This document shows, in pieces, positions 1 to 6,406 of a stretch of 19,079 nt of DNA. The notes under the pieces are model-generated. The model worked only from the letters and a program-made list of their open reading frames with translations. It had not been told where the DNA came from and ran no database searches. This stretch comes from an uncultured Bacillaceae bacterium. GTDB taxonomy: Bacteria; Bacillota; Bacilli; Bacillales; Alkalibacillaceae. The stretch spans positions 1-19,079 of the forward strand of contig CALKAL010000169.1 of NCBI GenBank assembly GCA_937983065.1, read 5' to 3'. Position 1 is the stretch's first letter. Every line of letters starts with the position of its first letter. The translations under genes were made by a program, and so were the position numbers.

Positions 1-29
1 TAATCCCATCATAAATCATTCTCTTTCAG

Positions 30-58
30 TTCGCATCGCTTAGTGATACGCTTATATT
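30..58 (+). promoter_or_regulatory. Candidate sigma-A promoter of the Nudix gene
   Basis: A -35-like TTCGCA (30-35) and a -10-like TATATT (53-58) are separated by 17 nt. They lie upstream of a GGAGG ribosome binding site (76-80) and the TTG start at 89. The -10 matches the consensus at five of six bases and the -35 at four of six. This is a plausible but weak call. Confidence 0.35.
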
Positions 59-88
59 AAAGATGATTTTTCAACGGAGGAATAAACA

Positions 89-709
89 TTGGAAATATCA
101 AACTTGCTTAACGTTTTTAAAAATAGGCAACCCGATATTTTTGGAAAAGATAAAATGCGGCATTCCGCTGTTCTCATCCCCCTTTTAGAAAAAAATGGCG
201 AGATTCATATTTTGTTTGAAGTAAGGTCAATGACATTGAGAAGTCAGCCTGGGGATATTTGTTTTCCTGGGGGGAGAATCGATGCAACTGATGCGACACC
301 GAAGCATTGCGCCATTCGAGAAACGTGTGAAGAGTTAGGTGTTAATGATCAACATATAAAAGATATCGCACCCCTTGATTATATTGTGTCTGACATGGGG
401 CGAATTATTTATCCTTATGTCGGCAGGCTCATCGATGCGAATCAAATTAACATTAATAAAGAGGAAGTTGAAGAAGTATTTACAGTTCCGCTTTCATTTT
501 TCCTTAATAATAAGCCTGATGTTTATAAAGTTTATTTAAAGGCTGAGCCAGAAGAAAACTTCCCGTTCGATCTTATTGTCGGTGGGAAAAATTATAATTG
601 GTCAACCCCTCATATAAATGAGCTTTTTTATCAATATGAAGGAAAAGTCATTTGGGGATTAACAGCGAAAATTTTAACTCATTTTATTTCGGTAATTAAA
701 GAGAATTAA
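89..709 (+). CDS. Nudix hydrolase, CoA pyrophosphatase (NudL) type
   Basis: A 206-residue Nudix-fold enzyme predicted to hydrolyse the diphosphate of coenzyme A or acyl-CoA to a phosphopantetheine product and 3',5'-ADP. Residues 42-62 follow the signature that marks the CoA-specific branch: L-F-E-V-R-S, then LR, a Gly, and FPGG. The Nudix helix follows at about 61-84 and ends RETCEELG. The Glu early in the general Nudix box is absent, but the spacing from FPGG to REtcEE matches E. coli NudL, where Asp residues sit at the same places. The start is TTG, chosen because GGAGG lies 8 nt upstream and no ATG fits. It is a single-gene unit with its own terminator, convergent with the methyltransferase. 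Family assignment is firm; the exact substrate is inferred. Confidence 0.85.
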   Translation: MEISNLLNVFKNRQPDIFGKDKMRHSAVLIPLLEKNGEIHILFEVRSMTLRSQPGDICFPGGRIDATDATPKHCAIRETCEELGVNDQHIKDIAPLDYIVSDMGRIIYPYVGRLIDANQININKEEVEEVFTVPLSFFLNNKPDVYKVYLKAEPEENFPFDLIVGGKNYNWSTPHINELFYQYEGKVIWGLTAKILTHFISVIKEN

Positions 710-714
710 AACAG

Positions 715-747
715 TCTCCCCTTAATTTTGCAAAGGGGAGATTTTTT
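715..747 (+). terminator. Intrinsic terminator between convergent genes
   Basis: A 9-bp perfect stem, TCTCCCCTT (715-723) with AAGGGGAGA (733-741), carries a 9-nt loop and is followed by six T. It terminates the Nudix gene. On the minus strand the same stem is followed by a looser T-rich stretch, so it may also stop the methyltransferase transcript. Confidence 0.9.
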
Positions 748-757
748 CACAAACTAA

Positions 758-1369
758 CTAAGAAAACCATTTCTTCTTTTTAAAAACTCGACAAATATAG
801 CTTTCTCCAAACCCTTCACAATCTGTATTTTCTTCAATTTGATTAAATCCTAATCGCTCGAATATTTTTTTATAATTCCTTGGAAAGTGGCGGTCGGAAT
901 CCCATGTTTCACTTTCGATAATGATTAAATATGATTTTGTCACGCGTGCTAATTCTGAAAAAATCCAATCGCTATCGGGGTGAATATGTTCCAAGACAGC
1001 CATGGAAAAAGTTAAATCGAAGGAATTTGTTTCGAATGATTGAATGACATCCTCAATCGGACCCGTAAAAATTTGAATTTCTTCACTCATTTTCGGATAA
1101 TGTTTTTTCAATAACTGAACCGCATCTTCATTAATCTCAATACCTGTTAAATGCGTGTAGCCCTTTTCAAAAAGGTAGTTTAAATTTCTCCCAACATTGC
1201 AGCCTGGCTCTAATATACGTGCGGTTTCATCGACATATTTTTGCACGTATTCATATAAAAATTTCGACCTTTCCGTTTTGTTTAAATACTTTGATGGTTC
1301 ATTTCCCTTATTCGGGTTTTGCCAAAACTGATATAACTCTTCCTTTGATGGATTTGCTTTCTTTTTCAT
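758..1369 (-). CDS. Class I SAM-dependent methyltransferase
   Basis: A 203-residue Rossmann-fold methyltransferase. Motif I, ILEPGCNVG (52-60), binds S-adenosylmethionine. GIEIN (76-80) carries the acidic residue that contacts the ribose. FDLTFSMAVLEHI (117-129) is the post-motif strand typical of class I small-molecule methylases. There is no signal peptide or membrane segment. The run C-N-x-G-x-N-L followed by G-I-E-I-N resembles methylases annotated beside pseudaminic acid genes, so a sugar or glycan substrate is possible, though it lies 4 kb from that cluster. ATG at 1369 is the only good start. The best ribosome binding site (AAAGGAG) is 13 nt away, longer than usual, so expression may be modest. 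The substrate is unknown. Confidence 0.7.
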   Translation of the reverse strand: MKKKANPSKEELYQFWQNPNKGNEPSKYLNKTERSKFLYEYVQKYVDETARILEPGCNVGRNLNYLFEKGYTHLTGIEINEDAVQLLKKHYPKMSEEIQIFTGPIEDVIQSFETNSFDLTFSMAVLEHIHPDSDWIFSELARVTKSYLIIIESETWDSDRHFPRNYKKIFERLGFNQIEENTDCEGFGESYICRVFKKKKWFS

Positions 1370-1411
1370 TAGTTTGACACAACTCCTTTGGCTAGCAATT
1401 AAACTATATAT

Positions 1412-1439
1412 TATTGTATTTCGAGGAGTTGCTTTTCGT
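1412..1439 (-). promoter_or_regulatory. Candidate sigma-K-like promoter for the methyltransferase
   Basis: On the minus strand AC (1438-1439) is followed after 17 nt by AATACAATA (1412-1420), one mismatch from the sigma-K -10 consensus CATAnnnTA. It lies about 45 nt upstream of the start codon. The elements are short and the region is AT-rich, so chance is a real alternative. Confidence 0.3.
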
Positions 1440-1494
1440 TTGAGTTATTGTCCGTTAACGATAGAAATTATGTCATTGGTATATGTAAAGTTCG

Positions 1495-1809
1495 CTAGTT
1501 TTGTTTTTCCTTTAACAATTGTAAAATTTCTTGAAAGGCGCTTTGCTGGGATTCAATTAATTCGTCAACTGCTTGAATAACCGTTTTACTATTTTGTGCC
1601 GTTAATTGCTCAACGTCTCCTTGTAAAGGCTTTTGTTCTAAATTCGTCATCAACAAATATAACAACAATGTGTTTAACGATTGATTTTCTAATATAACGT
1701 AACGATTAGGATCTATTGGTTCATCTTTTTCTGTTAGCTGATCGCGTATAATTTGCTCGGTTAATTTTTTAAAAAGTAACGTCTTGTCGGTGACTAAATT
1801 TTCGCTCAT
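1495..1809 (-). CDS. Small hypothetical protein, helical
   Basis: I do not recognise this 104-residue protein. It looks largely alpha-helical, with a charged N-terminus, a Leu-rich central helix (LNTLLLYLLMTNLEQ, about residues 45-59) and a C-terminal heptad-like helix ending in LLKEKQN. It has no cysteine and no signal peptide. The frame stays open ten codons further upstream, but the ATG at 1809 is preferred because the purine-rich GGAGGGAGGAAGG lies directly before it. The gene follows the 185-residue gene by 16 nt, so the two are probably one transcript and may form a complex. Its neighbourhood of likely spore-surface genes suggests, but does not show, a role there. Confidence 0.65.
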   Translation of the reverse strand: MSENLVTDKTLLFKKLTEQIIRDQLTEKDEPIDPNRYVILENQSLNTLLLYLLMTNLEQKPLQGDVEQLTAQNSKTVIQAVDELIESQQSAFQEILQLLKEKQN

Positions 1810-1825
1810 GTCCTTCCTCCCTCCT

Positions 1826-2383
1826 TTACATTTGTCCACTCATATTAATCGGGTTGATCGCGGACATTCCTTCAGATTTTTGATCAAAATAGACAAAGCC
1901 ATTAACACTTCCAGAATAACTCGCGGCTTGAAACCATTTAAGCTGAAATTGGCTATAGACGAGTTCTTCATACGGTTTTAATTCATCCTGATTCATTGGC
2001 CGCAACCAATATTCGTTCTCGTCTGCTTGCTCATTCATTCGTTGCCACGTATCGTTTGTAGGGGCTTGTTGTTCGGAATCGCCTAATATATATTTTCCTG
2101 TAAAAGAAAAAGGAGAGTTTTCGGAAAGCTGAATACAGATGATTGGATTTTTTAACGTTTGATCGCTCAAGTTTAAAATATGGAAATTAGCGATAATAAT
2201 GTTTTCACTGTGATTGTCATGGGATAAGCTCGTTGAATATGTGAAATAACTTAAGACAAACGGATCAATTGGCCGATTTCCTCGTTCTATGTCATGAATC
2301 GTATTTTTTACTTCTAATAAATAATCGTTCGTACGTTGCTTAAATTCGTTTATTTTATCTGTAAGTTGTTTTAATTCGTTCAC
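1826..2383 (-). CDS. Hypothetical protein, N-terminal helix plus beta-rich domain
   Basis: I do not recognise this 185-residue protein. Residues 1-35 form a charged, coiled-coil-like helix. The remainder alternates short hydrophobic strands (IIIANFHILNL, PIICIQL, FQLKWF, VNGFVYFD), suggesting a beta-sandwich of the kind seen in surface or adhesin-like proteins. There is no signal peptide, as expected for mother-cell-made coat proteins. The start is GTG, with AAAGGGTGA 9 nt upstream. It is the first gene of a two-gene unit with the 104-residue protein and sits just behind the terminator of the coat-like paralog at 2468. No promoter is obvious in the roughly 35 nt between terminator and ribosome binding site, so read-through may drive it. 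Confidence 0.6.
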   Translation of the reverse strand: MNELKQLTDKINEFKQRTNDYLLEVKNTIHDIERGNRPIDPFVLSYFTYSTSLSHDNHSENIIIANFHILNLSDQTLKNPIICIQLSENSPFSFTGKYILGDSEQQAPTNDTWQRMNEQADENEYWLRPMNQDELKPYEELVYSQFQLKWFQAASYSGSVNGFVYFDQKSEGMSAINPINMSGQM

Positions 2384-2406
2384 TACTTACGTTCACCCTT
2401 TCTTGA

Positions 2407-2445
2407 CTAAAAAATTAAATGAAGAGAGGATTTCCCTCTCTTCAT
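2407..2445 (-). terminator. Intrinsic terminator after the longer surface-protein paralog
   Basis: An 11-bp stem, ATGAAGAGAGG (2419-2429) with CCTCTCTTCAT (2435-2445), has a 5-nt loop. On the minus strand it is followed by a T-rich tail (TTTAATTTTTT). It lies about 22 nt past the stop codon at 2468. Confidence 0.85.
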
Positions 2446-2467
2446 CTTTATGAAAATCGATATTTAT

Positions 2468-3163
2468 TTATTCGTCTTGAGTCGTTGCTCTTCTCTGTGC
2501 TGGTTCAGAAGCTGTTCTAGTCCGTGTTGTTAGCGGGGTGACGACTGGGAAAATATCTGGATTTTGTGGCGGTCGAGTTGGTGGCGGACAAGGTTGAACA
2601 GGTAATAGATCTCTTGGCTGGCTGTAATCTGCAATGACTTCTAAAGTAACTGGGTAAGTTGATTGGATACTTTGACAGACACGCACATTTATTACAGCAT
2701 CAAAAGTAGGACCAATAATCGTATCACCAGGATCAACATCAAAGGTTGCGACAAAGCTATCAACTTCGGTATACATTAAGTCAATAGCCGTATCCTCTGG
2801 TGCGTAGAGAACGATTTGTTCGTTTCTTGCAAAAGGAATTACTAACTCCTCCACCCCGACTGCTGTTGGAAATAAAAGTGTTGCAACTAAGTTTTTTCTT
2901 AAATTAATAACATGCAATTCCATCTCAGTATTTCCGACGACAAATGTGCGTTCTTCACGGCTTAATATTTGAACGGGGTCAACTGCAGCTGAATCTACTT
3001 CGACAGTCACTTCATCGGGATCAAAATCACCTATGCCTAATCCTGCTGGTAATGGTTCATTGACTAAAGTTAAATCAAAGTTAGTCTCAGTGACGATCCA
3101 ATCATAAACCTTTTCTGTATTGATTGTTACAAGTTGTTTATTACCTATATAATCTTTAGACAA
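2468..3163 (-). CDS. Putative spore-surface protein, long paralog
   Basis: A 231-residue protein with no signal peptide, acidic, and built of alternating beta strands. Over about 200 residues it is roughly 88% identical (by eye) to the product of the divergent gene at 4670. It has a Cys in VCQSIQST (about 158-165), a second Cys in a Pro-rich hinge (QPCPPPTRPPQNP), and then its own 25-residue Thr/Arg-rich tail that the paralog lacks. The strand pattern around IPF...TEVDSF...VINVRVCQ faintly recalls spore-coat SPOCS (DUF3794) domains, but I cannot confirm this. TTG at 3163 is chosen because GGAGGTG lies 8 nt upstream and the N-terminus then matches the paralog. A perfect sigma-K promoter match precedes it, so mother-cell expression late in sporulation is likely. 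The family name is unknown. Confidence 0.75.
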   Translation of the reverse strand: MSKDYIGNKQLVTINTEKVYDWIVTETNFDLTLVNEPLPAGLGIGDFDPDEVTVEVDSAAVDPVQILSREERTFVVGNTEMELHVINLRKNLVATLLFPTAVGVEELVIPFARNEQIVLYAPEDTAIDLMYTEVDSFVATFDVDPGDTIIGPTFDAVINVRVCQSIQSTYPVTLEVIADYSQPRDLLPVQPCPPPTRPPQNPDIFPVVTPLTTRTRTASEPAQRRATTQDE

Positions 3164-3199
3164 GATTGATACACCTCCAATTATTAACGTTTACATTCG

Positions 3200-3226
3200 T
3201 ATCATATGACTGAACGTTTTTTTAGT
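3200..3226 (-). promoter_or_regulatory. Sigma-K promoter of the long paralog
   Basis: On the minus strand the -35 AC (3225-3226), a 16-nt spacer and CATATGATA (3200-3208) match the sigma-K consensus AC-N16/17-CATAnnnTA at every fixed base. It lies about 37 nt upstream of the TTG start. The promoter at 4601-4627 before the paralog has the same layout, which strongly supports the call. Confidence 0.75.
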
Positions 3227-3276
3227 ATAGTGTTTTTGTGGAATTATAGATTATTTGGACAATAGATGAGTCAGGG

Positions 3277-3363
3277 TTATAAACTCAAGTTTGTGGCTAA
3301 AGTATCCGAATGACGGCTAATACATAAGACAAATTAAATGCTATCTTTGCGATTATAAACTCA
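3277..3363. repeat. Short direct repeat TTATAAACTCA, two copies
   Basis: The 11-mer TTATAAACTCA occurs at 3277-3287 and 3353-3363, 76 bp apart. A GGCTAA 6-mer is also repeated between them. The second copy overlaps the stop codon of the small basic gene. The rest of the stretch between that gene and the sigma-K promoter shows no hairpin or coding signal. The repeat may be a degenerate duplication or chance. Confidence 0.3.
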
Positions 3364-3477
3364 CCTTCCACCACATCCACATTTTCTTTTTCTTTTTTTT
3401 CTCGTTATATATTTGTATTGATTCGATGGGACGGCTTTTAGTCTTGTTTTCGGTTTATCTAACATATTCATCTTCAA
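3361..3477 (-). CDS. Small Lys/Arg-rich protein with Cys-Gly tail
   Basis: A 38-codon frame starting TTG (3477) or ATG (3471, 36 aa). TTG is preferred because AAGGGGTG lies 6 nt upstream; that gap is 12 nt for the ATG. Fourteen of 38 residues are Lys or Arg, only one is acidic, and it ends RKKRKRKCGCGGR. Tiny, very basic peptides with a terminal Cys/Gly cluster suit spore-coat components that are cross-linked through disulfides, but I recognise no named family. It sits between two likely coat-related genes, upstream of the long paralog and on the same strand. A TATAAT on the minus strand (3524-3529) could be its -10, without a clear -35. It could still be a chance open frame. Confidence 0.45.
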   Translation of the reverse strand: MKMNMLDKPKTRLKAVPSNQYKYITRKKRKRKCGCGGR

Positions 3478-3559
3478 AAATAACACCCCTTATCAATAGT
3501 AGAAATATGTTGAGATTACTGTCATTATAATCTTGTTTGTTGAAATAGACAGGGCGGTT

Positions 3560-3691
3560 ATGATGGGTTTATATAAATTAGGTCATTTGGGATTATTCAT
3601 TCTGGAGCATTTTGGAGTTTTAAAATTTTTATCATTAGACGGCAGAAGACCCCTTCCTCAAAAACGCGGATATCGTTTTAGGTCGGGGTAG
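3560..3691 (+). CDS. Possible small ORF, hydrophobic head and basic tail
   Basis: A 43-codon frame from ATG ATG (3560) to TAG. The N-terminal half is hydrophobic (LGHLGLFILEHFGVLKFL) and the C-terminal half basic (RRPLPQKRGYRFRSG). An imperfect ribosome binding site (AGGGCGG) lies just before the first ATG. The 3' third coincides with a long imperfect palindrome that may serve the convergent gene at 3693, and no promoter is clear. I recognise no family. It is kept as a candidate because the composition is peptide-like and the surrounding stretch has no other explanation. Confidence 0.25.
   Translation: MMGLYKLGHLGLFILEHFGVLKFLSLDGRRPLPQKRGYRFRSG
3649..3689. repeat. Imperfect palindrome behind the coiled-coil gene
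   Basis: Nested inverted arms pair as ACCCC/GGGGT, CCT/AGG and AAAACG/CGTTTT, with a 2x2 internal loop, a 2-nt bulge and a 7-nt apical loop. This gives about 14 base pairs in all. It begins 3 nt past the stop codon of the gene at 3693 on the minus strand. No T-run follows on either strand, so it is not a standard intrinsic terminator. It could be a transcript-end or stability element. Confidence 0.5.
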
Positions 3692-3692
3692 T

Positions 3693-4511
3693 TCAATTTC
3701 TTCTAAAAAACTGAGATAATCTACTATCCTCATTTTTCTTTCGAGAAGCTCTTGATTGATTTAATGTGTTAGACGTATTTTTATTTTCTTGATTTACTTG
3801 TTCAATTGCTTGTTCATTTTTCTGTTGATTTTCTTGAGTGGGTTCAGTTACTTGTTTGTTCTCCGCTTTTAAATTCGTTTTTCTTGAGTGATGAGTAACA
3901 TTTCTTATATTTCGGTCATTTCTTTTATTATTTCTTACAATCGTCGTCCTTCCGTGAAAATTAGTTATTTGACTGCTTCTTTGATCCATTAGTGGTGATA
4001 ACGTTAAGTTATTTGATTTTGCTAATAGATTTCGAAGGTCTCGAAAATTTGACGGTGTTTCGTCGAATTCGTAATCGGCTTCATTTGAAGTTTCATTTAC
4101 TTGTAAATTTGCTTTCTCATGGGACAGCTCTTGATCTAGTTCTGTATGACCTTTCATCGTCTCATTCGGTAATTCCTCTTTAATATGTTCGTTCAAATGA
4201 TTCATATTTATTTTTACTTCTGAAATTTCTTCCCTTAATTCTTTAATCAATCCTTTAATTGATTGCAACTCGTTCGATATGTGGTGGACATGTTGGATAA
4301 AGGTTTCCATTTGGCCTTCACGATTTTCTTTCATCGTTTGAATTATCCTTTCTAATATTTTCATTTGCTCAATATATTTATCAAATAGAAATGTCGATTG
4401 CAGTTGTTCTGCTGGCTTTTTCAATTGAACAGTTTGTAAAGCGTCTTCATATTGCTTAACTTTTTCTTTTAATAATTCAACATCCCTCGTATTGTAAAAT
4501 TTATATTGCAA
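3693..4511 (-). CDS. Coiled-coil protein with polar basic tail
   Basis: A 272-residue protein I cannot assign to a named family. Roughly residues 10-120 are heptad-rich and highly charged (KEKVKQYEDALQTVQ, SIKGLIKELREEISEVK), predicting an extended coiled coil. The remainder is low-complexity, rich in Asn, Gln, Lys and Arg, with a basic patch (RNNKRNDRNIRN) and a basic end (SQFFRRN). There is no signal peptide, membrane segment or cysteine. TTG at 4511 is chosen because AGAAGG sits 9 nt before it; the ATG at 4520 directly abuts that AGAAGG, which is too close. It is divergent from the short paralog at 4670. The layout suits a scaffold or morphogenetic protein of the spore surface, but that rests on neighbours. 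Confidence 0.6.
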   Translation of the reverse strand: MQYKFYNTRDVELLKEKVKQYEDALQTVQLKKPAEQLQSTFLFDKYIEQMKILERIIQTMKENREGQMETFIQHVHHISNELQSIKGLIKELREEISEVKINMNHLNEHIKEELPNETMKGHTELDQELSHEKANLQVNETSNEADYEFDETPSNFRDLRNLLAKSNNLTLSPLMDQRSSQITNFHGRTTIVRNNKRNDRNIRNVTHHSRKTNLKAENKQVTEPTQENQQKNEQAIEQVNQENKNTSNTLNQSRASRKKNEDSRLSQFFRRN

Positions 4512-4600
4512 ATTAATCATCCTTCTAACTTATATATATTATTTTTAAAATAGGAAATCGTGAATGATTTATTTATAACAAATCTATACGTTCTCACTAA

Positions 4601-4627
4601 ACCGTATTTACTACTATACATATGTTA
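4601..4627 (+). promoter_or_regulatory. Sigma-K promoter of the short paralog
   Basis: AC (4601-4602), 16 nt, then CATATGTTA (4619-4627) match the sigma-K consensus at every fixed base. The promoter lies about 42 nt before the ATG at 4670 and has the same spacing and almost the same -10 as the one before the inverted paralog (3200-3226). Confidence 0.75.
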
Positions 4628-4669
4628 AAAGTGAAAGATAATATTTGAAAAATGGAGGTATTCATTTTT

Positions 4670-5308
4670 ATGAGACTTAATAGTGCTATTAAAGATAATA
4701 AACAGTTCGTTACAATTAATACAGAAAAAGTTTACGATTGGATTGTCACTGAAACTGATTTTGATTTAACTTTAGTGAATGAGCCATTACCTGCAGGATT
4801 AGACTTTGGTGATTTCGACCCTGATGAAGTGACGGTCGAAGTAGATTCAGCTGCAGTTGAACCCTTTGAAATTTTAAGCCGTGAAGAGCGTACATTTGTC
4901 GTCGGAGATACGGAAATGGAATTGCATGTTATTAATTTAAGAAAAAACCTAATCGCTACACTTTCTTTTCCAACGGCAGTCGGTATTGAAGAGCTAGAAA
5001 TTCCTTTCTCAAGAAATGAGCAAATTGTTCTTTACGCACCAGAAGATACTGCGATTGATGTAATGTTTACCGAGATTGACAGCTTTCTTGCAACCCTGGA
5101 TGTAGACCCTGGCGATACGGCTGTTGGCCCAACCTTTGATGCAGTTATAAATGTGCGCATCTGTCAAAGCATCCAATCAACTTACCCAGTGACTCTCGAA
5201 GTCCTTGCACTTTACAGTCAGCCAAGAGAACTGTTACCTGTTCAACCTTGTCCTCCACCAACACGACCACCTCAAAATCCAGATATTTTCCCACCGACTA
5301 ATGGATAA
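4670..5308 (+). CDS. Putative spore-surface protein, short paralog
   Basis: A 212-residue paralog of the product encoded at 2468-3163, sharing the core from NKQ-F/L-VTINTEKVYDW through QPCPPPTRPPQNPDIF. It then ends almost at once (PPTNG), without the Thr/Arg-rich tail. Both cysteines are conserved, and most differences are conservative (Val/Ile, Asp/Glu). It is cytosolic by sequence, acidic and beta-rich. ATG at 4670 is used because GGAGG lies 11 nt upstream; an in-frame ATG at 4652 overlaps that site. With its own sigma-K promoter and the shared terminator at 5324-5352 it forms a single-gene unit. Likely job: a late-made structural protein of coat, crust or exosporium. This follows from the promoter, not from a recognised domain. 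Confidence 0.75.
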   Translation: MRLNSAIKDNKQFVTINTEKVYDWIVTETDFDLTLVNEPLPAGLDFGDFDPDEVTVEVDSAAVEPFEILSREERTFVVGDTEMELHVINLRKNLIATLSFPTAVGIEELEIPFSRNEQIVLYAPEDTAIDVMFTEIDSFLATLDVDPGDTAVGPTFDAVINVRICQSIQSTYPVTLEVLALYSQPRELLPVQPCPPPTRPPQNPDIFPPTNG

Positions 5309-5323
5309 ACATGTTTTTTAAAA

Positions 5324-5352
5324 AAGACTGGCAATTTACGTTTGCCAGTCTT
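5324..5352. terminator. Bidirectional terminator closing the pse operon
   Basis: A perfect 11-bp stem, AAGACTGGCAA (5324-5334) with TTGCCAGTCTT (5342-5352), has a 7-nt loop. It is flanked by T-rich sequence on the plus side and by a T-run on the minus side (plus-strand TTTTTTAAAAAA at 5314-5325). It serves both the short paralog and the convergent pse operon, whose last stop codon is only 4 nt away. Confidence 0.9.
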
Positions 5353-5356
5353 ACTT

Positions 5357-6406
5357 TTATATCAAATCAAACGTCATCGGTGTTCCTTTTTCCACATCTT
5401 TTACGACCTTTTTCCCTAGTAACAGATCATAGTATTTAGGGGCTAACCCGAAGCCTGGTCGGATGATGCGCAAATTTTCCTCTGTTAATTGCTCCCCTTT
5501 TTTCATATCCTTTACGATATAAATCGATCTGCGAAATTGTTCTGATTTTTTCTCACCTTCCGTTAACCCGTAATGAACTTGCCCGAGGGATTGCCAGGCC
5601 CTTTCTGTTTCTTCAACTAAGGATTTTAATTCATTGGGCTCTAAAGAAAAGGCTGCATCTACACCACCTTCAGCCCTTGATAATGTCACATGTTTTTCGA
5701 TAAACGTTGCTCCTAAGGCGACGCTAGCAACGGCGACACCAGTTCCAAAAGTGTGATCCGACAGCCCGACTTGACATTGAAAAAGCTCCTTCATATGGGG
5801 GATCGTATTAATATTTGTATTTTCCGGTGAGGCGGGATAAGTGCTCGTGCATTTTAATAAAATAAGCTCTTTACAGCCAGCATTCCGAGCCGTGTTGACA
5901 GCTTCTTCTATCTCAGATACTGTTGCCATTCCTGTTGAAATAATGAGGGGTTTACCTGTTTTTGCGGCTCTTTTAATTAACGGTAAATCTCTGTTTTCAA
6001 AGGAGGCAATTTTATAACAAGGTACATTTAAAGCTTCTAAAAAATCAATCGCTGTTTCATCAAAAGGAGAGCTAAAGCCAATTAGCCCTAGCTCTTCACA
6101 ACGCTTAAAAATCGGCTCATGCCATTCCCATGGGGTATGAGCTTTTTCGTATAATTCGTATAGCGATTGATTGCTCCATAAGCTCTTAGAATCTTTAATT
6201 GTGAAATCTTCCTTTTTTAAATTTAATGTCATCGTATCCGGGGTATAGGTTTGTAATTTAATCGCATCGGCCCCCGCTTCTTTCGCCGCCTCAACGATTG
6301 CTAAAGCTTTTTCTAATGATTGGTTATGGTTACCAGACATTTCGGCAACAATAAAAGGCTTCTGTTTTTCACTAATTTCTCGGTTTTGAATGAATACTTT
6401 ACTCAT
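5357..6406 (-). CDS. pseI: Pseudaminic acid synthase (SpsE/NeuB family)
   Basis: A 349-residue cytosolic enzyme that condenses 2,4-diacetamido-2,4,6-trideoxy-altrose with phosphoenolpyruvate to give pseudaminic acid. The N-terminal TIM barrel (about 15-280) has the family signatures FIVAEMSGNHNQS (18-30), GADAIKLQTYTPD (45-57), the Pse-type YELYEKAHTPWEWH (83-96), FSSPFD, CYKIASFE, LKCTSTYP, VGLSDHTFG and GATFIEKHVTL. A C-terminal antifreeze/SAF domain follows (RSIYIVKDMKKGE onward, about 293-349), ending with the RPGFGLAPKYYD block that lines the active site. The TPWEWH stretch and overall spacing are closer to PseI than to sialic or legionaminic acid synthases. It is the last gene, overlapping pseH by 8 nt, with GGAGG 9 nt before its ATG. 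Confidence 0.9.
   Translation of the reverse strand: MSKVFIQNREISEKQKPFIVAEMSGNHNQSLEKALAIVEAAKEAGADAIKLQTYTPDTMTLNLKKEDFTIKDSKSLWSNQSLYELYEKAHTPWEWHEPIFKRCEELGLIGFSSPFDETAIDFLEALNVPCYKIASFENRDLPLIKRAAKTGKPLIISTGMATVSEIEEAVNTARNAGCKELILLKCTSTYPASPENTNINTIPHMKELFQCQVGLSDHTFGTGVAVASVALGATFIEKHVTLSRAEGGVDAAFSLEPNELKSLVEETERAWQSLGQVHYGLTEGEKKSEQFRRSIYIVKDMKKGEQLTEENLRIIRPGFGLAPKYYDLLLGKKVVKDVEKGTPMTFDLI

Noticed and set aside
1374..1981. Two plus-strand frames over the two-gene hypothetical unit
   Set aside because: They have no ribosome binding sites and conflict with the better-supported minus-strand genes that have strong sites and tight spacing.
3992..4183. Plus-strand open frame inside the coiled-coil gene
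   Set aside because: It has no ribosome binding site and is explained as the complement of the coding frame.
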